From Janthinobacterium sp. 61 (GTDB taxonomy: Bacteria; Pseudomonadota; Gammaproteobacteria; Burkholderiales; Burkholderiaceae_D), in NCBI RefSeq assembly GCF_002846335.1, contig NZ_PJMQ01000001.1, forward strand, positions 3,658,001 through 3,722,000: a stretch of 64,000 bases of DNA, written 5' to 3'. Below, piece after piece: positions 47,160 through 56,473 of the stretch. Each line of letters starts with the position of its first letter. The stretch's first letter is position 1. The notes under the pieces are model-generated. The model had not been told where the DNA came from. It worked only from the letters and a program-made list of their open reading frames with translations, and did not search any database. The translations under genes and the position numbers were made by a program.

Positions 47160-48548
47160 ATGAGAAAATTCAAGCTCCCCAACACCTTCGTCCTGCTGTG
47201 CGGCATCCTGGCCATGATCGCCCTGGCGACATGGCTGGTGCCGGGCGGGAAATTCGATACGCAACTGGTCAATGGCAAGCAGCTGATCATCCCCGGCACG
47301 TTTCACTACGTGGACAACAAGCCGCAGGGACTGGCTGCGCTGATGATGGCGCCCATCAAGGGCTTCGTCGACGCCAGCCTGATCATCGGCTTCGTGCTGA
47401 TCGTCGGCGGCGCCTTCGCCGTGCTGCAAAAGACGGAAGCCTTCGACTCGCTGATCAAGGCCATCGCCAAGGCGCATACCAGTTCGCGCTTCGTGCGCGC
47501 GGCCATCATTCCCGTCTTCTTCACCATGTTTTCACTGGGTGGCGCCACCTTCGGCATGAACGAGGAAGCGATTCCCTTCATCCTGATCTTCGTGCCGCTT
47601 GCCCTGGCCCTGGGCTATGACACCATCACGGGCGTATCGATTCCCTTCATCGGCTCGCAGGTGGGCTTTTCCGCCGCCTTCCTGAACCCGTTCAACGTCG
47701 GCATCGCGCAGGGAATCGCCGGCGTGCCGATCTTTTCCGGCATCGGCTACCGCCTGATCGTGTGGGCCATCGCCACGGCGGTCAGCATCGTGTTTTTGAT
47801 GTGGTACGCGGCGCGCATCAAGCGACATCCGGAAAAAAGCCCGACCTATCTGCTCGACATCGAAAAACGCAGCGAACACTCGATGGACCTGGACAGCTTT
47901 GCCGGCATGACGCGCACGCACCGTGCCGTGCTGTGGATTTTCATGGCGACCTTGCTGACGATGGTCGTCGGCGTCGTCAAGTACGACTGGTTCATCGATG
48001 AAATCGCCGCCCTGTTCCTGGTGATGGCCATCGTCGTCGGTCTGGTCGGCCGGCTCGACATGGACAGCCTGGTGGCGTCTTTCGTGCAGGGCGCGCGCGA
48101 CATGGTGAGCGTGGCGCTGGTCATCGCGCTGGCGCGCGGCACCATGATCCTGGCGCGCGACGCGCAGATTATCGACACCATGCTGCATGCATTGACGCCC
48201 CTGGTGGCCTCGTCAAGCCCAGTCTTTGCAGCGCAAAAGATGTTCTTCATGCAGTCGGTAATCAATTTCTTCATCCATTCCGGCAGCGGCCAGGCCGCGC
48301 TGACCATGCCCATCATGGCGCCGCTGGCCGACCTGGTGGGCGTGACGCGCCAGACGGCCATTCTTGCCTTCCAGTTCGGCGAATTCACCACGCCGATGAT
48401 TCCCACCTCCGGCATCACCGTCGGCGTGCTGGCGCTGGCGCGCGTGCCGTGGATTACCTGGGCCAAGTGGATGATCCCGTTGCAGCTGATCTATCTGGTG
48501 CTCGCGCTGCTGCTATTGATTCCCCCCTGCCTGATGCATTGGCAGTAA
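47160..48548 (+). CDS. YfcC-family (C4-dicarboxylate/arginine-ornithine antiporter-like) permease
   Basis: The 462-aa inner-membrane protein has about 11-12 hydrophobic helices. It shows family features: N-terminal FKLPNTFVLLCGILAMIALA, TFGMNEEAIPFILIF, and the C-terminal FFIHSGSGQAALTMPIMAPL, GEFTTPMIPTSG. YfcC relatives are annotated as basic amino acid or dipeptide carriers, with weak experimental support. Forming an operon with the M14 hydrolase, it probably imports the hydrolase's substrate or exports a product. Confidence 0.88.
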   Translation: MRKFKLPNTFVLLCGILAMIALATWLVPGGKFDTQLVNGKQLIIPGTFHYVDNKPQGLAALMMAPIKGFVDASLIIGFVLIVGGAFAVLQKTEAFDSLIKAIAKAHTSSRFVRAAIIPVFFTMFSLGGATFGMNEEAIPFILIFVPLALALGYDTITGVSIPFIGSQVGFSAAFLNPFNVGIAQGIAGVPIFSGIGYRLIVWAIATAVSIVFLMWYAARIKRHPEKSPTYLLDIEKRSEHSMDLDSFAGMTRTHRAVLWIFMATLLTMVVGVVKYDWFIDEIAALFLVMAIVVGLVGRLDMDSLVASFVQGARDMVSVALVIALARGTMILARDAQIIDTMLHALTPLVASSSPVFAAQKMFFMQSVINFFIHSGSGQAALTMPIMAPLADLVGVTRQTAILAFQFGEFTTPMIPTSGITVGVLALARVPWITWAKWMIPLQLIYLVLALLLLIPPCLMHWQ

Positions 48549-48553
48549 AGAAG

Positions 48554-48586
48554 GCCACGGCGATGCACAGTCGCCGTGGCTTTTTT
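48554..48586 (+). terminator. Terminator of the M14-yfcC operon
   Basis: A ten-base-pair stem GCCACGGCGA / TCGCCGTGGC with a 7-nt loop and TTTTTT, 6 bp after the stop codon. Confidence 0.92.
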
Positions 48587-48610
48587 GCGCCCGACGCTCA
48601 AGGTAATCAA

Positions 48611-49036
48611 TCAACGCTGGTAGATGTCCGGCACATAGCGTTCCATCAGCGTTTCCGGGCGCAGCGGCGCCGTAAAACCGTAACGCGCGTACAGCGTATG
48701 CGCCGTGCTGGTGGCCAGCATGAAACGGCGCAAGCCCTGCAAGTCGGGATGGGCCATCACGGCGTCCATCAGGCGCTTGCTGTAGCCGCGGCCGCGGTAC
48801 TCTTCCAGTACATACACGTCGACCAGATAGGCAAACGTGGCGTAGTCGCTGACCACGCGGGCAAACGCCACCTGGCGGCCGTCAAGCGTGCCGCCGAAAC
48901 ACAGCGAACGGTCGATGGCGCGCTGTACGGTAGCCAGCGGGATGCCGATGGCCCATGTCGATTGCGTGCTGAGAAAATGGTGGATGTCCGGAACGTCGAG
49001 TTCCGCCTTGTCGGTACTGATCATCAAAGCTGACAT
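48611..49036 (-). CDS. GNAT-family N-acetyltransferase
   Basis: The 141-aa protein has the acetyl-CoA motif VYVLEEYRGRGYSKRLMDAV and the terminal ARYGFTAPLRPE strand typical of small GNAT enzymes. The start at 49036 has AAGG 9 bp upstream; the longer frame adds a low-complexity stretch. It is monocistronic and convergent with the yfcC operon. Substrate unknown. Confidence 0.85.
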   Translation of the reverse strand: MSALMISTDKAELDVPDIHHFLSTQSTWAIGIPLATVQRAIDRSLCFGGTLDGRQVAFARVVSDYATFAYLVDVYVLEEYRGRGYSKRLMDAVMAHPDLQGLRRFMLATSTAHTLYARYGFTAPLRPETLMERYVPDIYQR

Positions 49037-49200
49037 TGTGCAGGCCTTGCTATCGTTGAAAACACGATCATCGGTCTTTTTTCTGCTGCTGTCACCTGGG
49101 CTGGAAATAACCGGGGGGCGCCGCCCGTTCTGACTGTCCATGTACGGTACTGCTGTGTGCTACTGATATTTTTCGTACTAGCTGCATTGCATCGCCACTC

Positions 49201-49398
49201 TTACAGGGCGGCTTTTTCTTCTGCGCTCAGGCGCTTGGCGCTGACATACACGGTGTGCATGGTGGCTTGATCGGCGCTGGCGTGGATGGTGGCTGGCGCA
49301 GCGCGGAACTTCGGCACGGCGGCGGTGGCCAGACTGGTGGCGGCGGCGATGGCGACGATGGCAACGAAGATGGCTTCCATGTTTTTAGCGATGTTCAT
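49201..49398 (-). CDS. Small exported protein, 65 aa
   Basis: MNIAKNMEAIFVAIVAIAAA then TSLATAA is a signal-peptide-like or single-helix N-terminus, followed by a 38-residue tail ending VYVSAKRLSAEEKAAL. The start has CAAGGAAA 6 bp upstream (minus strand). Similar short proteins with the SAKRLSxxEK ending seem common in Oxalobacteraceae, as I recall; function unknown. Confidence 0.7.
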   Translation of the reverse strand: MNIAKNMEAIFVAIVAIAAATSLATAAVPKFRAAPATIHASADQATMHTVYVSAKRLSAEEKAAL

Positions 49399-49641
49399 GA
49401 TATTTTCCTTGAGGTTGAGGGGTGTTGCTGTTTGTCCTGCGATGATTGAACTGTAGGCCGATCACCGCTGAACTGCCATCGGATTGCGACAAAACGCACG
49501 ATTTGCGGGACAGAATACAAAAAGCCCGGATGGAACGCGCAACAGCGCCCGTACCGTGGCATTTGATGCTTGCCAGCCCCATTACTGGCCATTTCAGCGC
49601 CCTGCAAGCCCCTAAAAGCACTACCGCAGGCCAACCTTGTT

Positions 49642-49647
49642 TATAAT
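49642..49647 (+). promoter_or_regulatory. argH -10 box
   Basis: A perfect TATAAT 26 bp before the argH ATG. No good -35 is visible at the proper distance. AAAGGA forms the ribosome-binding site at 49660. Confidence 0.5.
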
Positions 49648-49672
49648 CGCCCTACACTAAAGGACTTCTTTC

Positions 49673-51070
49673 ATGACTGATCAATTCTCCAAAAAGGGCG
49701 AAGCCTGGTCGGCCCGGTTTTCCGAACCGGTCTCGGACCTCGTCAAGCGCTACACAGCTTCTGTATTTTTTGACAAGCGCCTGGCGCTGTTCGACATCGA
49801 AGGTTCGCTGGCCCATGCGGAAATGCTGCATGCGCAAGCCATCATCAGCGCGGCCGACTACGCGGAAATCCAGCGCGGCATGGCGCAAATCTCGCAGGAA
49901 ATCGCCGCTGGCCAGTTCGAATGGCTGCTGGACCTGGAAGATGTCCACCTGAATATTGAAAAGCGCCTGACCGAACTGGTAGGCGATGCGGGCAAGCGAT
50001 TGCACACGGGCCGTTCGCGCAACGACCAGGTGGCCACCGATATCCGCCTGTACGTACGTTCTGCCATCGACGACATCACCACCCTGTTGGCGACGTTCCG
50101 CAGCGCACTGACGGACCTGGCAGAGCAGCATGCCGACACCATCATGCCGGGCTTTACCCACATGCAGGTGGCCCAGCCGATTACCTTCGGCCACCACATG
50201 CTGGCGTATGTCGAGATGTTCGGCCGCGATGCCGAACGCATGGCCGATTGCCGCAAGCGCGTCAACCGCCTGCCGCTGGGCGCAGCCGCCCTGGCCGGCA
50301 CCACCTTCCCCATCGACCGCCTTCGCGTCGCCAAGACGCTGGGCTTCGACGACGTCTGCCACAATTCGCTCGACGCAGTGTCGGACCGTGATTTCGCCAT
50401 CGAATTCTGCGCCGCTGCCTCCGTGCTGATGATGCACGTGTCGCGCATGGCCGAGGAACTGGTGATCTGGATGAGTCCACGCATCGGCTTCATCGACATC
50501 GCCGACCGCTTCTGCACTGGCTCGTCGATCATGCCGCAAAAGAAGAACCCGGACGTGCCGGAACTGGCGCGTGGCAAGACAGGCCGTGTGTATGGCCACC
50601 TGATTGGCCTGCTGACCCTGATGAAAGGCCAGCCGCTGGCCTATAACAAGGATAACCAGGAAGACAAGGAACCGCTGTTCGATACCGTCGACACCGTCAT
50701 CGACACACTGCGCATCTTCGCCGACATGGCCGGTGGCATCACGGTGAAACCGGAAGCGATGCGCGCGGCAGCCCTGCAAGGTTATGCCACGGCGACCGAC
50801 CTGGCCGACTACCTGGTCAAGAAGGGCTTGCCGTTCCGCGACGCCCATGAAGCGGTTGCCCTGGCCGTGCGCGCCTGCGTCGATGCCGGTTGCGACCTGG
50901 CCGACCTGTCGCTGGAACAGTTGCGCGCGTTTTCCCCGCTGACCGGTGAAGACGTGTTTGAAGTGCTGACCCTGGAAGGCTCCGTTGCCGCGCGCGACCA
51001 CGTAGGCGGCACCGCGCCACGCCAGGTGCGCGCCGCGATCGCCCGCGTGCGCACGCAGCTGGAAAAATAA
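49673..51070 (+). CDS. argH: Argininosuccinate lyase
   Basis: The 465-aa fumarase/aspartase superfamily enzyme has the signature [16 protein letters not shown] with the catalytic Ser, [17 protein letters not shown] and [14 protein letters not shown] [15 protein letters not shown]. It splits argininosuccinate to arginine and fumarate, the last step of arginine synthesis. It has its own promoter and terminator; no other arg gene is adjacent. Confidence 0.97.
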   Translation: MTDQFSKKGEAWSARFSEPVSDLVKRYTASVFFDKRLALFDIEGSLAHAEMLHAQAIISAADYAEIQRGMAQISQEIAAGQFEWLLDLEDVHLNIEKRLTELVGDAGKRLHTGRSRNDQVATDIRLYVRSAIDDITTLLATFRSALTDLAEQHADTIMPGFTHMQVAQPITFGHHMLAYVEMFGRDAERMADCRKRVNRLPLGAAALAGTTFPIDRLRVAKTLGFDDVCHNSLDAVSDRDFAIEFCAAASVLMMHVSRMAEELVIWMSPRIGFIDIADRFCTGSSIMPQKKNPDVPELARGKTGRVYGHLIGLLTLMKGQPLAYNKDNQEDKEPLFDTVDTVIDTLRIFADMAGGITVKPEAMRAAALQGYATATDLADYLVKKGLPFRDAHEAVALAVRACVDAGCDLADLSLEQLRAFSPLTGEDVFEVLTLEGSVAARDHVGGTAPRQVRAAIARVRTQLEK

Positions 51071-51090
51071 ACCGCGCTTGCGCGCACAAG

Positions 51091-51123
51091 CGCCCCGCTG
51101 CATCGCTGCAGCGGGGCGTTTTT
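51091..51123 (+). terminator. argH terminator
   Basis: Stem CGCCCCGCTGCA / TGCAGCGGGGCG with a TCGC loop and TTTTT, 20 bp after the argH stop. Confidence 0.92.
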
Positions 51124-51191
51124 CATTGCGCGAGGATTGTCGACAACACGGAAAAGGCGGCGTCCGTCTGCGACGCTTCCAGCAGCAAGGT

Positions 51192-51530
51192 CAGCTGGGC
51201 GGATACACACCCACGGTAGCCGTGCCGATGGCACAGCTGACACGCCAAAGGGCGAAGGAGCAGGAATTACGCAGCGCCCTGATCGAGATACCTGTAGCCG
51301 TCGATGCCTACAAGCGCGCTTGGGACAATAGACGCATCAAGCTGTCGCTGGGCGCGTCCGGCTATCCGAAAAATCTCGATGAACTGGTCGAGGGTGTGCC
51401 CGACCAGTTCAGCGCCGCAAACAGCACTATGCGGACTGGCATTTCATTATCCGCACGACCTCGTGCTGCCCCCGCCCGATGCCGCCGGCGGCGCGCCCTG
51501 GCTCCAGCAGAAAGGCGCGAACTGATATCA
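51192..51530 (+). pseudogene. Decayed type II secretion pseudopilin (GspG-like) fragment
   Basis: In the frame of 51228 onward the translation AKEQELRSALIEIPVAVDAY, then KRAWDNRRIK...GYPKNLDELVEGVPDQ, matches the middle of GspG-like pseudopilins (KEQELRxALRxIRxALDAYK...SGYPPxLxxLVxGV). The N-terminal prepilin leader and hydrophobic helix are missing, and the RRIPRDPF-like region is lost, apparently after a frameshift near 51420. It fills most of the 500-bp gap between argH and the M24 gene. Confidence 0.5.
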
Positions 51531-51569
51531 TGCCCGCATTCCAAATCAGCATCGAGCAAAGGAGCAGGC

Positions 51570-52793
51570 ATGAGCATAGGTGGCACTTCCATCGAACAGG
51601 CATTGGCATCGCTGTCGGACATGACGGGCGGCATGGTTGCCATCGGCAAGGACGAACACGCGCAACGCATCGCCAAGGCGCAAGCATTCATGCGCGAGCA
51701 GGGCATCGCCGCGATCTACCTGAACGCGGGCGCCAACCTCACCTACTTCACGGGCACCAAATGGTATGCCAGCGAACGCATGGTGGGCGCCATCCTGCCG
51801 GCCAGCGGCGAGATCGAATACATCGCTCCCGCCTTCGAGGAAAGCACCTTGCAAGGCTTCATGCTCATCGAGGGCATGGTCAATTGCTGGGAAGAGCACG
51901 AGAGCCCGTACCAGCTGTTCGTCGACGTGCTGGCGCGCATGGGGATTGCCCAGGATGCGGACGCGCCGCCGCGCGTGGGCATCTGCGAAAGCGCCGCCTT
52001 CTTCATCTATGACGGCATCCGGCCGCTGGCACCCGGCTACGCGCTGGAAAATGCGCGTGCCGTCACCGCGTACTGCCGCAGCCGCAAGTCACAGGCCGAA
52101 ATCGCCCTGATGCAGCGCGTGATGGACATGACCCTGGCCGTGCACGTGGCCACGGCCAGCATGCTGTACGAAGGCATCACGACGGTGGAAGTGGAAGAAT
52201 TCATCCAGCGCGCGCACCGCAAGGTGGGAGCACCCCGCTCGTATTTTTGCATCGTGCTGTTCGGCGAAGCGACGGCCTATCCGCATGGCGTAAACTACGT
52301 GCAGACACTGAAGGCAGGCGACACGGTACTGATCGACACGGGTTGCCAGGTAATGAATTACATCTCCGACATCACGCGCACCTATGTGTTTGGCGCCATC
52401 AGCGAACGCCAGCGCAGCGTGTGGAACAGCGAAAAGGCGGCGCAGGCAGCGGCATTCGCCGCCGCCCTGCTGGGCGTGCCCTGCGGCGACGTGGACCGCG
52501 CCGCGCGCGTCTCGCTGGAGGCCGACGGCTTTGGCCCCGGCTACAAGCTGCCGGGACTGCCGCACCGCACGGGCCACGGCATCGGCCTCGATATCCACGA
52601 ATGGCCTTACCTGGTGGGCAATGACACGACGCCGCTCGACGTGGGCATGTGCTTCTCGAACGAGCCGATGATCTGCATCCCCGGCGAATTCGGCATCCGC
52701 CACGAAGACCATTTCTACATGACGGAAAACGGTCCGCGCTGGTTCACCGAACCGGCACACAGCATCGACGATCCGTTCGGCTTGCGGACTTAA
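51570..52793 (+). CDS. M24-family Xaa-Pro aminopeptidase-like protein
   Basis: The 407-aa protein has a creatinase-type N-domain (1-160) and a pita-bread C-domain. All five metal ligands are present: the two Asp of [19 protein letters not shown], the His of [13 protein letters not shown], the Glu of [10 protein letters not shown] and the Glu of [10 protein letters not shown]. It probably removes residues from proline-containing or modified dipeptides. ATG 51570 has a strong AAAGGAG 8 bp upstream. The open frame reaches back through the pseudopilin remnant but is not part of the gene. The 3' end overlaps the convergent chemoreceptor gene by 4 bp. Confidence 0.92.
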   Translation: MSIGGTSIEQALASLSDMTGGMVAIGKDEHAQRIAKAQAFMREQGIAAIYLNAGANLTYFTGTKWYASERMVGAILPASGEIEYIAPAFEESTLQGFMLIEGMVNCWEEHESPYQLFVDVLARMGIAQDADAPPRVGICESAAFFIYDGIRPLAPGYALENARAVTAYCRSRKSQAEIALMQRVMDMTLAVHVATASMLYEGITTVEVEEFIQRAHRKVGAPRSYFCIVLFGEATAYPHGVNYVQTLKAGDTVLIDTGCQVMNYISDITRTYVFGAISERQRSVWNSEKAAQAAAFAAALLGVPCGDVDRAARVSLEADGFGPGYKLPGLPHRTGHGIGLDIHEWPYLVGNDTTPLDVGMCFSNEPMICIPGEFGIRHEDHFYMTENGPRWFTEPAHSIDDPFGLRT

Positions 52794-54370
52794 GCCGCCT
52801 TCGTCAACGCCAGCCGCCGTGCCGCCGGCACGGTAGCGATCGGCGCCAGGCTGCCCTGTGTCAGCTTGAACACGGCCAGCGCCGTGCCCAGTTGCACGGC
52901 CTGTTCCTGCAGCGATTCGGCGGCCGCCGACGCTTCTTCCACCAGCGCGGAATTTTGCTGCGTCATCTGATCCATGCTGCCGATGGCCACGCCGATGTCG
53001 CCGATGCCTGCGCTTTGCGCCTGACTGGCGGCACTGATCTCGGCCATGATGTCGGCCACTTTTTTCACGGAATCGACGATCTGCCCCATGGTCAGCCCAG
53101 CCTCGTCGACCAGTTTCGAACCGACATTCACCTTTGCCACCGAATCGCCGATCAATTGCTTGATCTCGCGCGCTGCTGCCGCACTGCGCTGCGCCAGGTT
53201 GCGCACCTCAGATGCCACCACGGCAAAGCCGCGCCCCTGCTCTCCCGCGCGAGCCGCTTCCACGGCCGCATTCAAGGCCAGGATATTCGTCTGGAAGGCG
53301 ATGCCGTCGATGACGCCGATGATGTCGACGATGCGCCTGGATGAATCGTTGATCTCACCCATGGTGGTAACCACCTGGCTGACTACCTGCCCGCCTTTGA
53401 CCGCCACCACGGATGCCGACACGACCAGTTCATGCGCCTGCCCCGCATTGGCGGCGTTGTCGCGCACAGTACTTGTGAGGCTGTCCATGCTGCGCGCCGT
53501 CTGGTCCAGACTGCCCGCCTGCGACTCCGTACGCGCGGCCAGATCCGCGTTGCCCTGGGCGATTTCCGCGCTGGCCACCTGGATGGTTTCGGCCGACGCC
53601 TTGATACCGGACACCATGCCGGCCAGCCGGCCGCGCATCTCCTTCAGCGCCGCCAGCAGGCTGGCCTGGTCGCCCGCCTCGGTCACGATCTGCATCGAGA
53701 GGTCGCCGTCGGCCACGGCGCGCGCGATCTGGCGCGCATATTCAGGCTCGCCGCCGAGCTGCTGCCAGATGGCACGCACGACGAAATGTGATACGGCCAC
53801 CAGGCAGACGATGACGGCCAGCGCCACGGCAATGCTGGTATTGAGGGCATTGCGCACATTGGCCGCGCTGCGTTCGATGCCCTGTTTGAACTGCGTCTGC
53901 GCCTGCTCATTGGTCTTCGCCAGGTCCGTATTGAGCACGGCCAGCGCACCCTGCATGCGCGCCACGGTCGCTTGCGGGTCACCCTCTTCCATTTCCAGCA
54001 TGATGCGCGCCGCGCTCAGTGCCGGCGCATAATAGGCATCGAATTCCTTTGCCAGGCGCTGGCCCTGCTCGCGCTGCCCGGGGATCGCCACAAAGTCGGC
54101 CAGCTTGGCACGCAGCTTGACCGCCTGGCCGCCGACTTGCCCGATACGCTCCTTGTCGCCTTCGCTGACGGCATCGCGCAGGGCGTCGCCGACGGCAGCC
54201 ACGTCCAGGGTCAGCGACTTGGCCATGTCGAGCACGGGATAGTCGGCGCTCTCGGTGGCGTGGATGGAATTGAGCGTGGCCGTGGACAGATAGGCGCTGA
54301 CAGCCAGCCCCAGCCCGAAAATCACGGCCGAGATGACAGGCAGCGCCCATATCTTGCGTTTGATGCTCAT
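52790..54370 (-). CDS. Methyl-accepting chemotaxis protein
   Basis: The 526-aa receptor has helix 1 at about 9-30, a roughly 150-residue periplasmic four-helix-bundle-type domain and helix 2 at about 180-203. A HAMP-like linker ([20 protein letters not shown]) follows, then a signalling domain with the hairpin tip [20 protein letters not shown] and [20 protein letters not shown]. It lies 62 bp downstream of a small phosphate-binding-like protein gene, so it may sense a ligand handled by that protein or report on the same stimulus. No CheW-binding pentapeptide tail is evident. Confidence 0.95.
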   Translation of the reverse strand: MSIKRKIWALPVISAVIFGLGLAVSAYLSTATLNSIHATESADYPVLDMAKSLTLDVAAVGDALRDAVSEGDKERIGQVGGQAVKLRAKLADFVAIPGQREQGQRLAKEFDAYYAPALSAARIMLEMEEGDPQATVARMQGALAVLNTDLAKTNEQAQTQFKQGIERSAANVRNALNTSIAVALAVIVCLVAVSHFVVRAIWQQLGGEPEYARQIARAVADGDLSMQIVTEAGDQASLLAALKEMRGRLAGMVSGIKASAETIQVASAEIAQGNADLAARTESQAGSLDQTARSMDSLTSTVRDNAANAGQAHELVVSASVVAVKGGQVVSQVVTTMGEINDSSRRIVDIIGVIDGIAFQTNILALNAAVEAARAGEQGRGFAVVASEVRNLAQRSAAAAREIKQLIGDSVAKVNVGSKLVDEAGLTMGQIVDSVKKVADIMAEISAASQAQSAGIGDIGVAIGSMDQMTQQNSALVEEASAAAESLQEQAVQLGTALAVFKLTQGSLAPIATVPAARRLALTKAA

Positions 54371-54432
54371 TGCTGTCTCCTGATTTTTGATGAATTATCG
54401 GGCCGCCGCATGGCGCGCGGCCCGAGCGGGCT

Positions 54433-54840
54433 TTATGGCGCCGTCAGCACAACTTTCACGGTGCCGTCGACGGCACTCTTTTCGATATAGCCGATAGCTT
54501 TCGGATCGGCCGCCACGGCCTTCTTCACGTCAGCGCTATTGGCCACTTCCTTTGGCAAAGTCGCCTTGCCCGTGAACACCAGCTTGGACCAAAGGGCCTT
54601 CGCCTGCGACGGCTCCTTGTCCGTCACCTTCTTGTAGAACTCGGCGCGCACAGGGGCGCTTTCCGGCTGATCGATCGGCGTCATGGCTGTCGATTTTCCG
54701 AGAAAGAATTGTGCCACCTGTTCATTCGTCATCGCACCGGCAGCACTCTTCGAATTGACCACAACGACTACTTCAGCCATGGCAGGAACGGCAACCGACA
54801 GCGCCAGCAAGGCAGCCACATTCACAATAAATGGTTTCAT
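54433..54840 (-). CDS. Small periplasmic phosphate-binding-like protein
   Basis: The 135-aa exported protein has a signal peptide ending VPAMA and a single lobe related to PstS-like proteins (VVVVNSKSAAGAMTNEQVAQ; FYKKVTDKEPSQAKALWSKL; AADPKAIGYIEKSAVDGTVK). True PstS proteins are about twice as long with two lobes, so this is a truncated-type family rather than a transporter subunit; no pstCAB is nearby. ATG 54840 has AAGGAG 8 bp upstream. It lies 10 bp after the porin gene and before the chemoreceptor. Confidence 0.85.
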   Translation of the reverse strand: MKPFIVNVAALLALSVAVPAMAEVVVVVNSKSAAGAMTNEQVAQFFLGKSTAMTPIDQPESAPVRAEFYKKVTDKEPSQAKALWSKLVFTGKATLPKEVANSADVKKAVAADPKAIGYIEKSAVDGTVKVVLTAP

Positions 54841-54850
54841 GCGGCGCTCC

Positions 54851-56113
54851 TTAAAAAACGAAATCGATGGCGGCGGCAGCCACCGTGACTGGGCCATGGA
54901 AGCCAGGCTTGGCTTGCACGAAGAGACCTGGGCCATTCTTCGGCTTGATGCGGTCGATCTGCACTTTCAGCGCAGCCGAACGGTGGAAGTCCCAGCGCAC
55001 ACCGATGCTGTCCGTCGATTGCTCCAGCTGATTGCGCATAGTGGCCAGCGCGTCGACGCCTGCCGACAGGGCGCGCAAGGTCGGCGTGCAGGCGGCAGGA
55101 TAACCGGCAGGGCAGGCGGCCGGCACGGTGTTGCTCACGCGGCCATCGGCCTTCAGGCTGGCGTGGCTGTAATACGGAAGGAAGGCACCGATGCGGTAGC
55201 CTCCCATCACGTACCACGAGGTGCTGTCGCTGACATAGCTGTCCGTCTTGCGCTTCGCATATTCGGACTGCACCAGGACATTGTTCCAGTCCAGGCCCAG
55301 GCCCACGGAGGTAAATGACGCCTTCTTGTCCTTGACTTCCAGCGCATCGGCCAGGGCGCCCAACTGGGAGATCCGATAACCACGACCGGCCGCGCGCAAG
55401 CTGCCCATCAAGGTATTCAGGCTGGGCGAATCGTTGATCGTCAGCTTGGTCTCGGCACGGCCGAAACGCACAGTAACGGGGCCATGTTCGGCCACTACGT
55501 TGAGGGCGACGATGGACTTGCCTTCCACCTGCACGGTCGAATCGGGCCCTGTCGCCAGGGTCGCCTTGGTGCGGCCCTGCGCCAACTGCGTAGTGATGCT
55601 GGTGTCGCCCGCGCTGAACTGGTAGGTGCCGTCGATGCCGTCGATGCTGTTCAGGGGCACCTGCGAATACATTTCGCCCGGTGGGCGCAGCATGGTGTTG
55701 GTATAGCCCACGTTACGGTAATCGGAAATCATGAAGACGGGCAGACCCATGCGGCCAACGCGCACACTGAAGCTGTCCGACACCTTGGCCTTGGCGAAGG
55801 CCCACGCCAGTTCAGCGCCGAAATCATCCTCGCCATCCTTGCGCGCCAGTCCCTGCACGGTGGCCGAGAGCCAAGGATTGACGGTGACATTGGCCTGCAG
55901 ACCCAGGTTGGAATCGACGCCCGTACGGGCAGTGCGGCCCGCGCCGGCAGCCTGGTTCGGACGCGCAAACTGCGCCTTGTCCGTATCGGCCATGGTCAGC
56001 GCGGCCGTGCCGTAACCGCTGATCTTGACGGTGGGACCACTGGCCTCGTCGGCGTAGGCGTGGCTGATGGCCAGGGGCATGGCCAACAGGAAAATCAGGA
56101 CGTGTTTATTCAT
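54851..56113 (-). CDS. Putative outer-membrane porin
   Basis: The 420-aa protein has a signal peptide (MNKHVLIFLLAMPLAISHAY). The beta-barrel-like sequence begins VKISGYGTAALTMADTDKAQ and ends AAIDFVF with C-terminal Phe. LARKDGEDDFGAELAWAFAK and VRVGRMGLPVFMISDYRNVG resemble phosphate/short-chain porins found beside small PstS-like proteins in beta-proteobacteria. One predicted loop carries two Cys (PAACPAGYPAACTP). It heads a porin, binding protein, chemoreceptor operon. Confidence 0.82.
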   Translation of the reverse strand: MNKHVLIFLLAMPLAISHAYADEASGPTVKISGYGTAALTMADTDKAQFARPNQAAGAGRTARTGVDSNLGLQANVTVNPWLSATVQGLARKDGEDDFGAELAWAFAKAKVSDSFSVRVGRMGLPVFMISDYRNVGYTNTMLRPPGEMYSQVPLNSIDGIDGTYQFSAGDTSITTQLAQGRTKATLATGPDSTVQVEGKSIVALNVVAEHGPVTVRFGRAETKLTINDSPSLNTLMGSLRAAGRGYRISQLGALADALEVKDKKASFTSVGLGLDWNNVLVQSEYAKRKTDSYVSDSTSWYVMGGYRIGAFLPYYSHASLKADGRVSNTVPAACPAGYPAACTPTLRALSAGVDALATMRNQLEQSTDSIGVRWDFHRSAALKVQIDRIKPKNGPGLFVQAKPGFHGPVTVAAAAIDFVF

Positions 56114-56473
56114 AGTAATCAAATACCCGTAGCGGTGAACATTAATCGTGGAGTGGACTCGAGGTCGACGGCTCACCGGCCGTAAAAGGCCGGGTCCGTT
56201 TTTTCGCGCCGCCATCGCCTAGGGCGTGCATGGCAGCGTGACCAGTGAGTAAAACCATGCTACAGAGAAAAGGTTTTACGTTGGAAAGTTTTCTTGAGGC
56301 AATGAGCGAATTCGCCCGTTTTCATGAAAAAAGCACGCCTTCTAGAGGGGTTTATCTAAATAGCACGCCGTGCAAAACCACACTTTCGCCAGACTTTTCA
56401 TACACTTATGGATAGTTCAGCCGGTACAAAGTCTTGGCGCCCTGCCAAGCGTGCCAGTGTGCTTCTCAGGCCG
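56114..56473. other. Intergenic region with an orphan plus-strand hairpin
   Basis: This 360-bp gap separates the amidase stop from the porin start. It should contain the porin promoter. CCGGCC-GTAAAA-GGCCGG at 56176-56193 followed by TTTTTT (56199-56204) looks like a plus-strand intrinsic terminator, though no plus gene precedes it. No gene is supported. Confidence 0.5.

Noticed and set aside
51078..51569. N-terminal extension of the M24 peptidase frame
   Set aside because: The open frame upstream of 51570 reads through the pseudopilin remnant, and a strong ribosome-binding site fixes the start at 51570.
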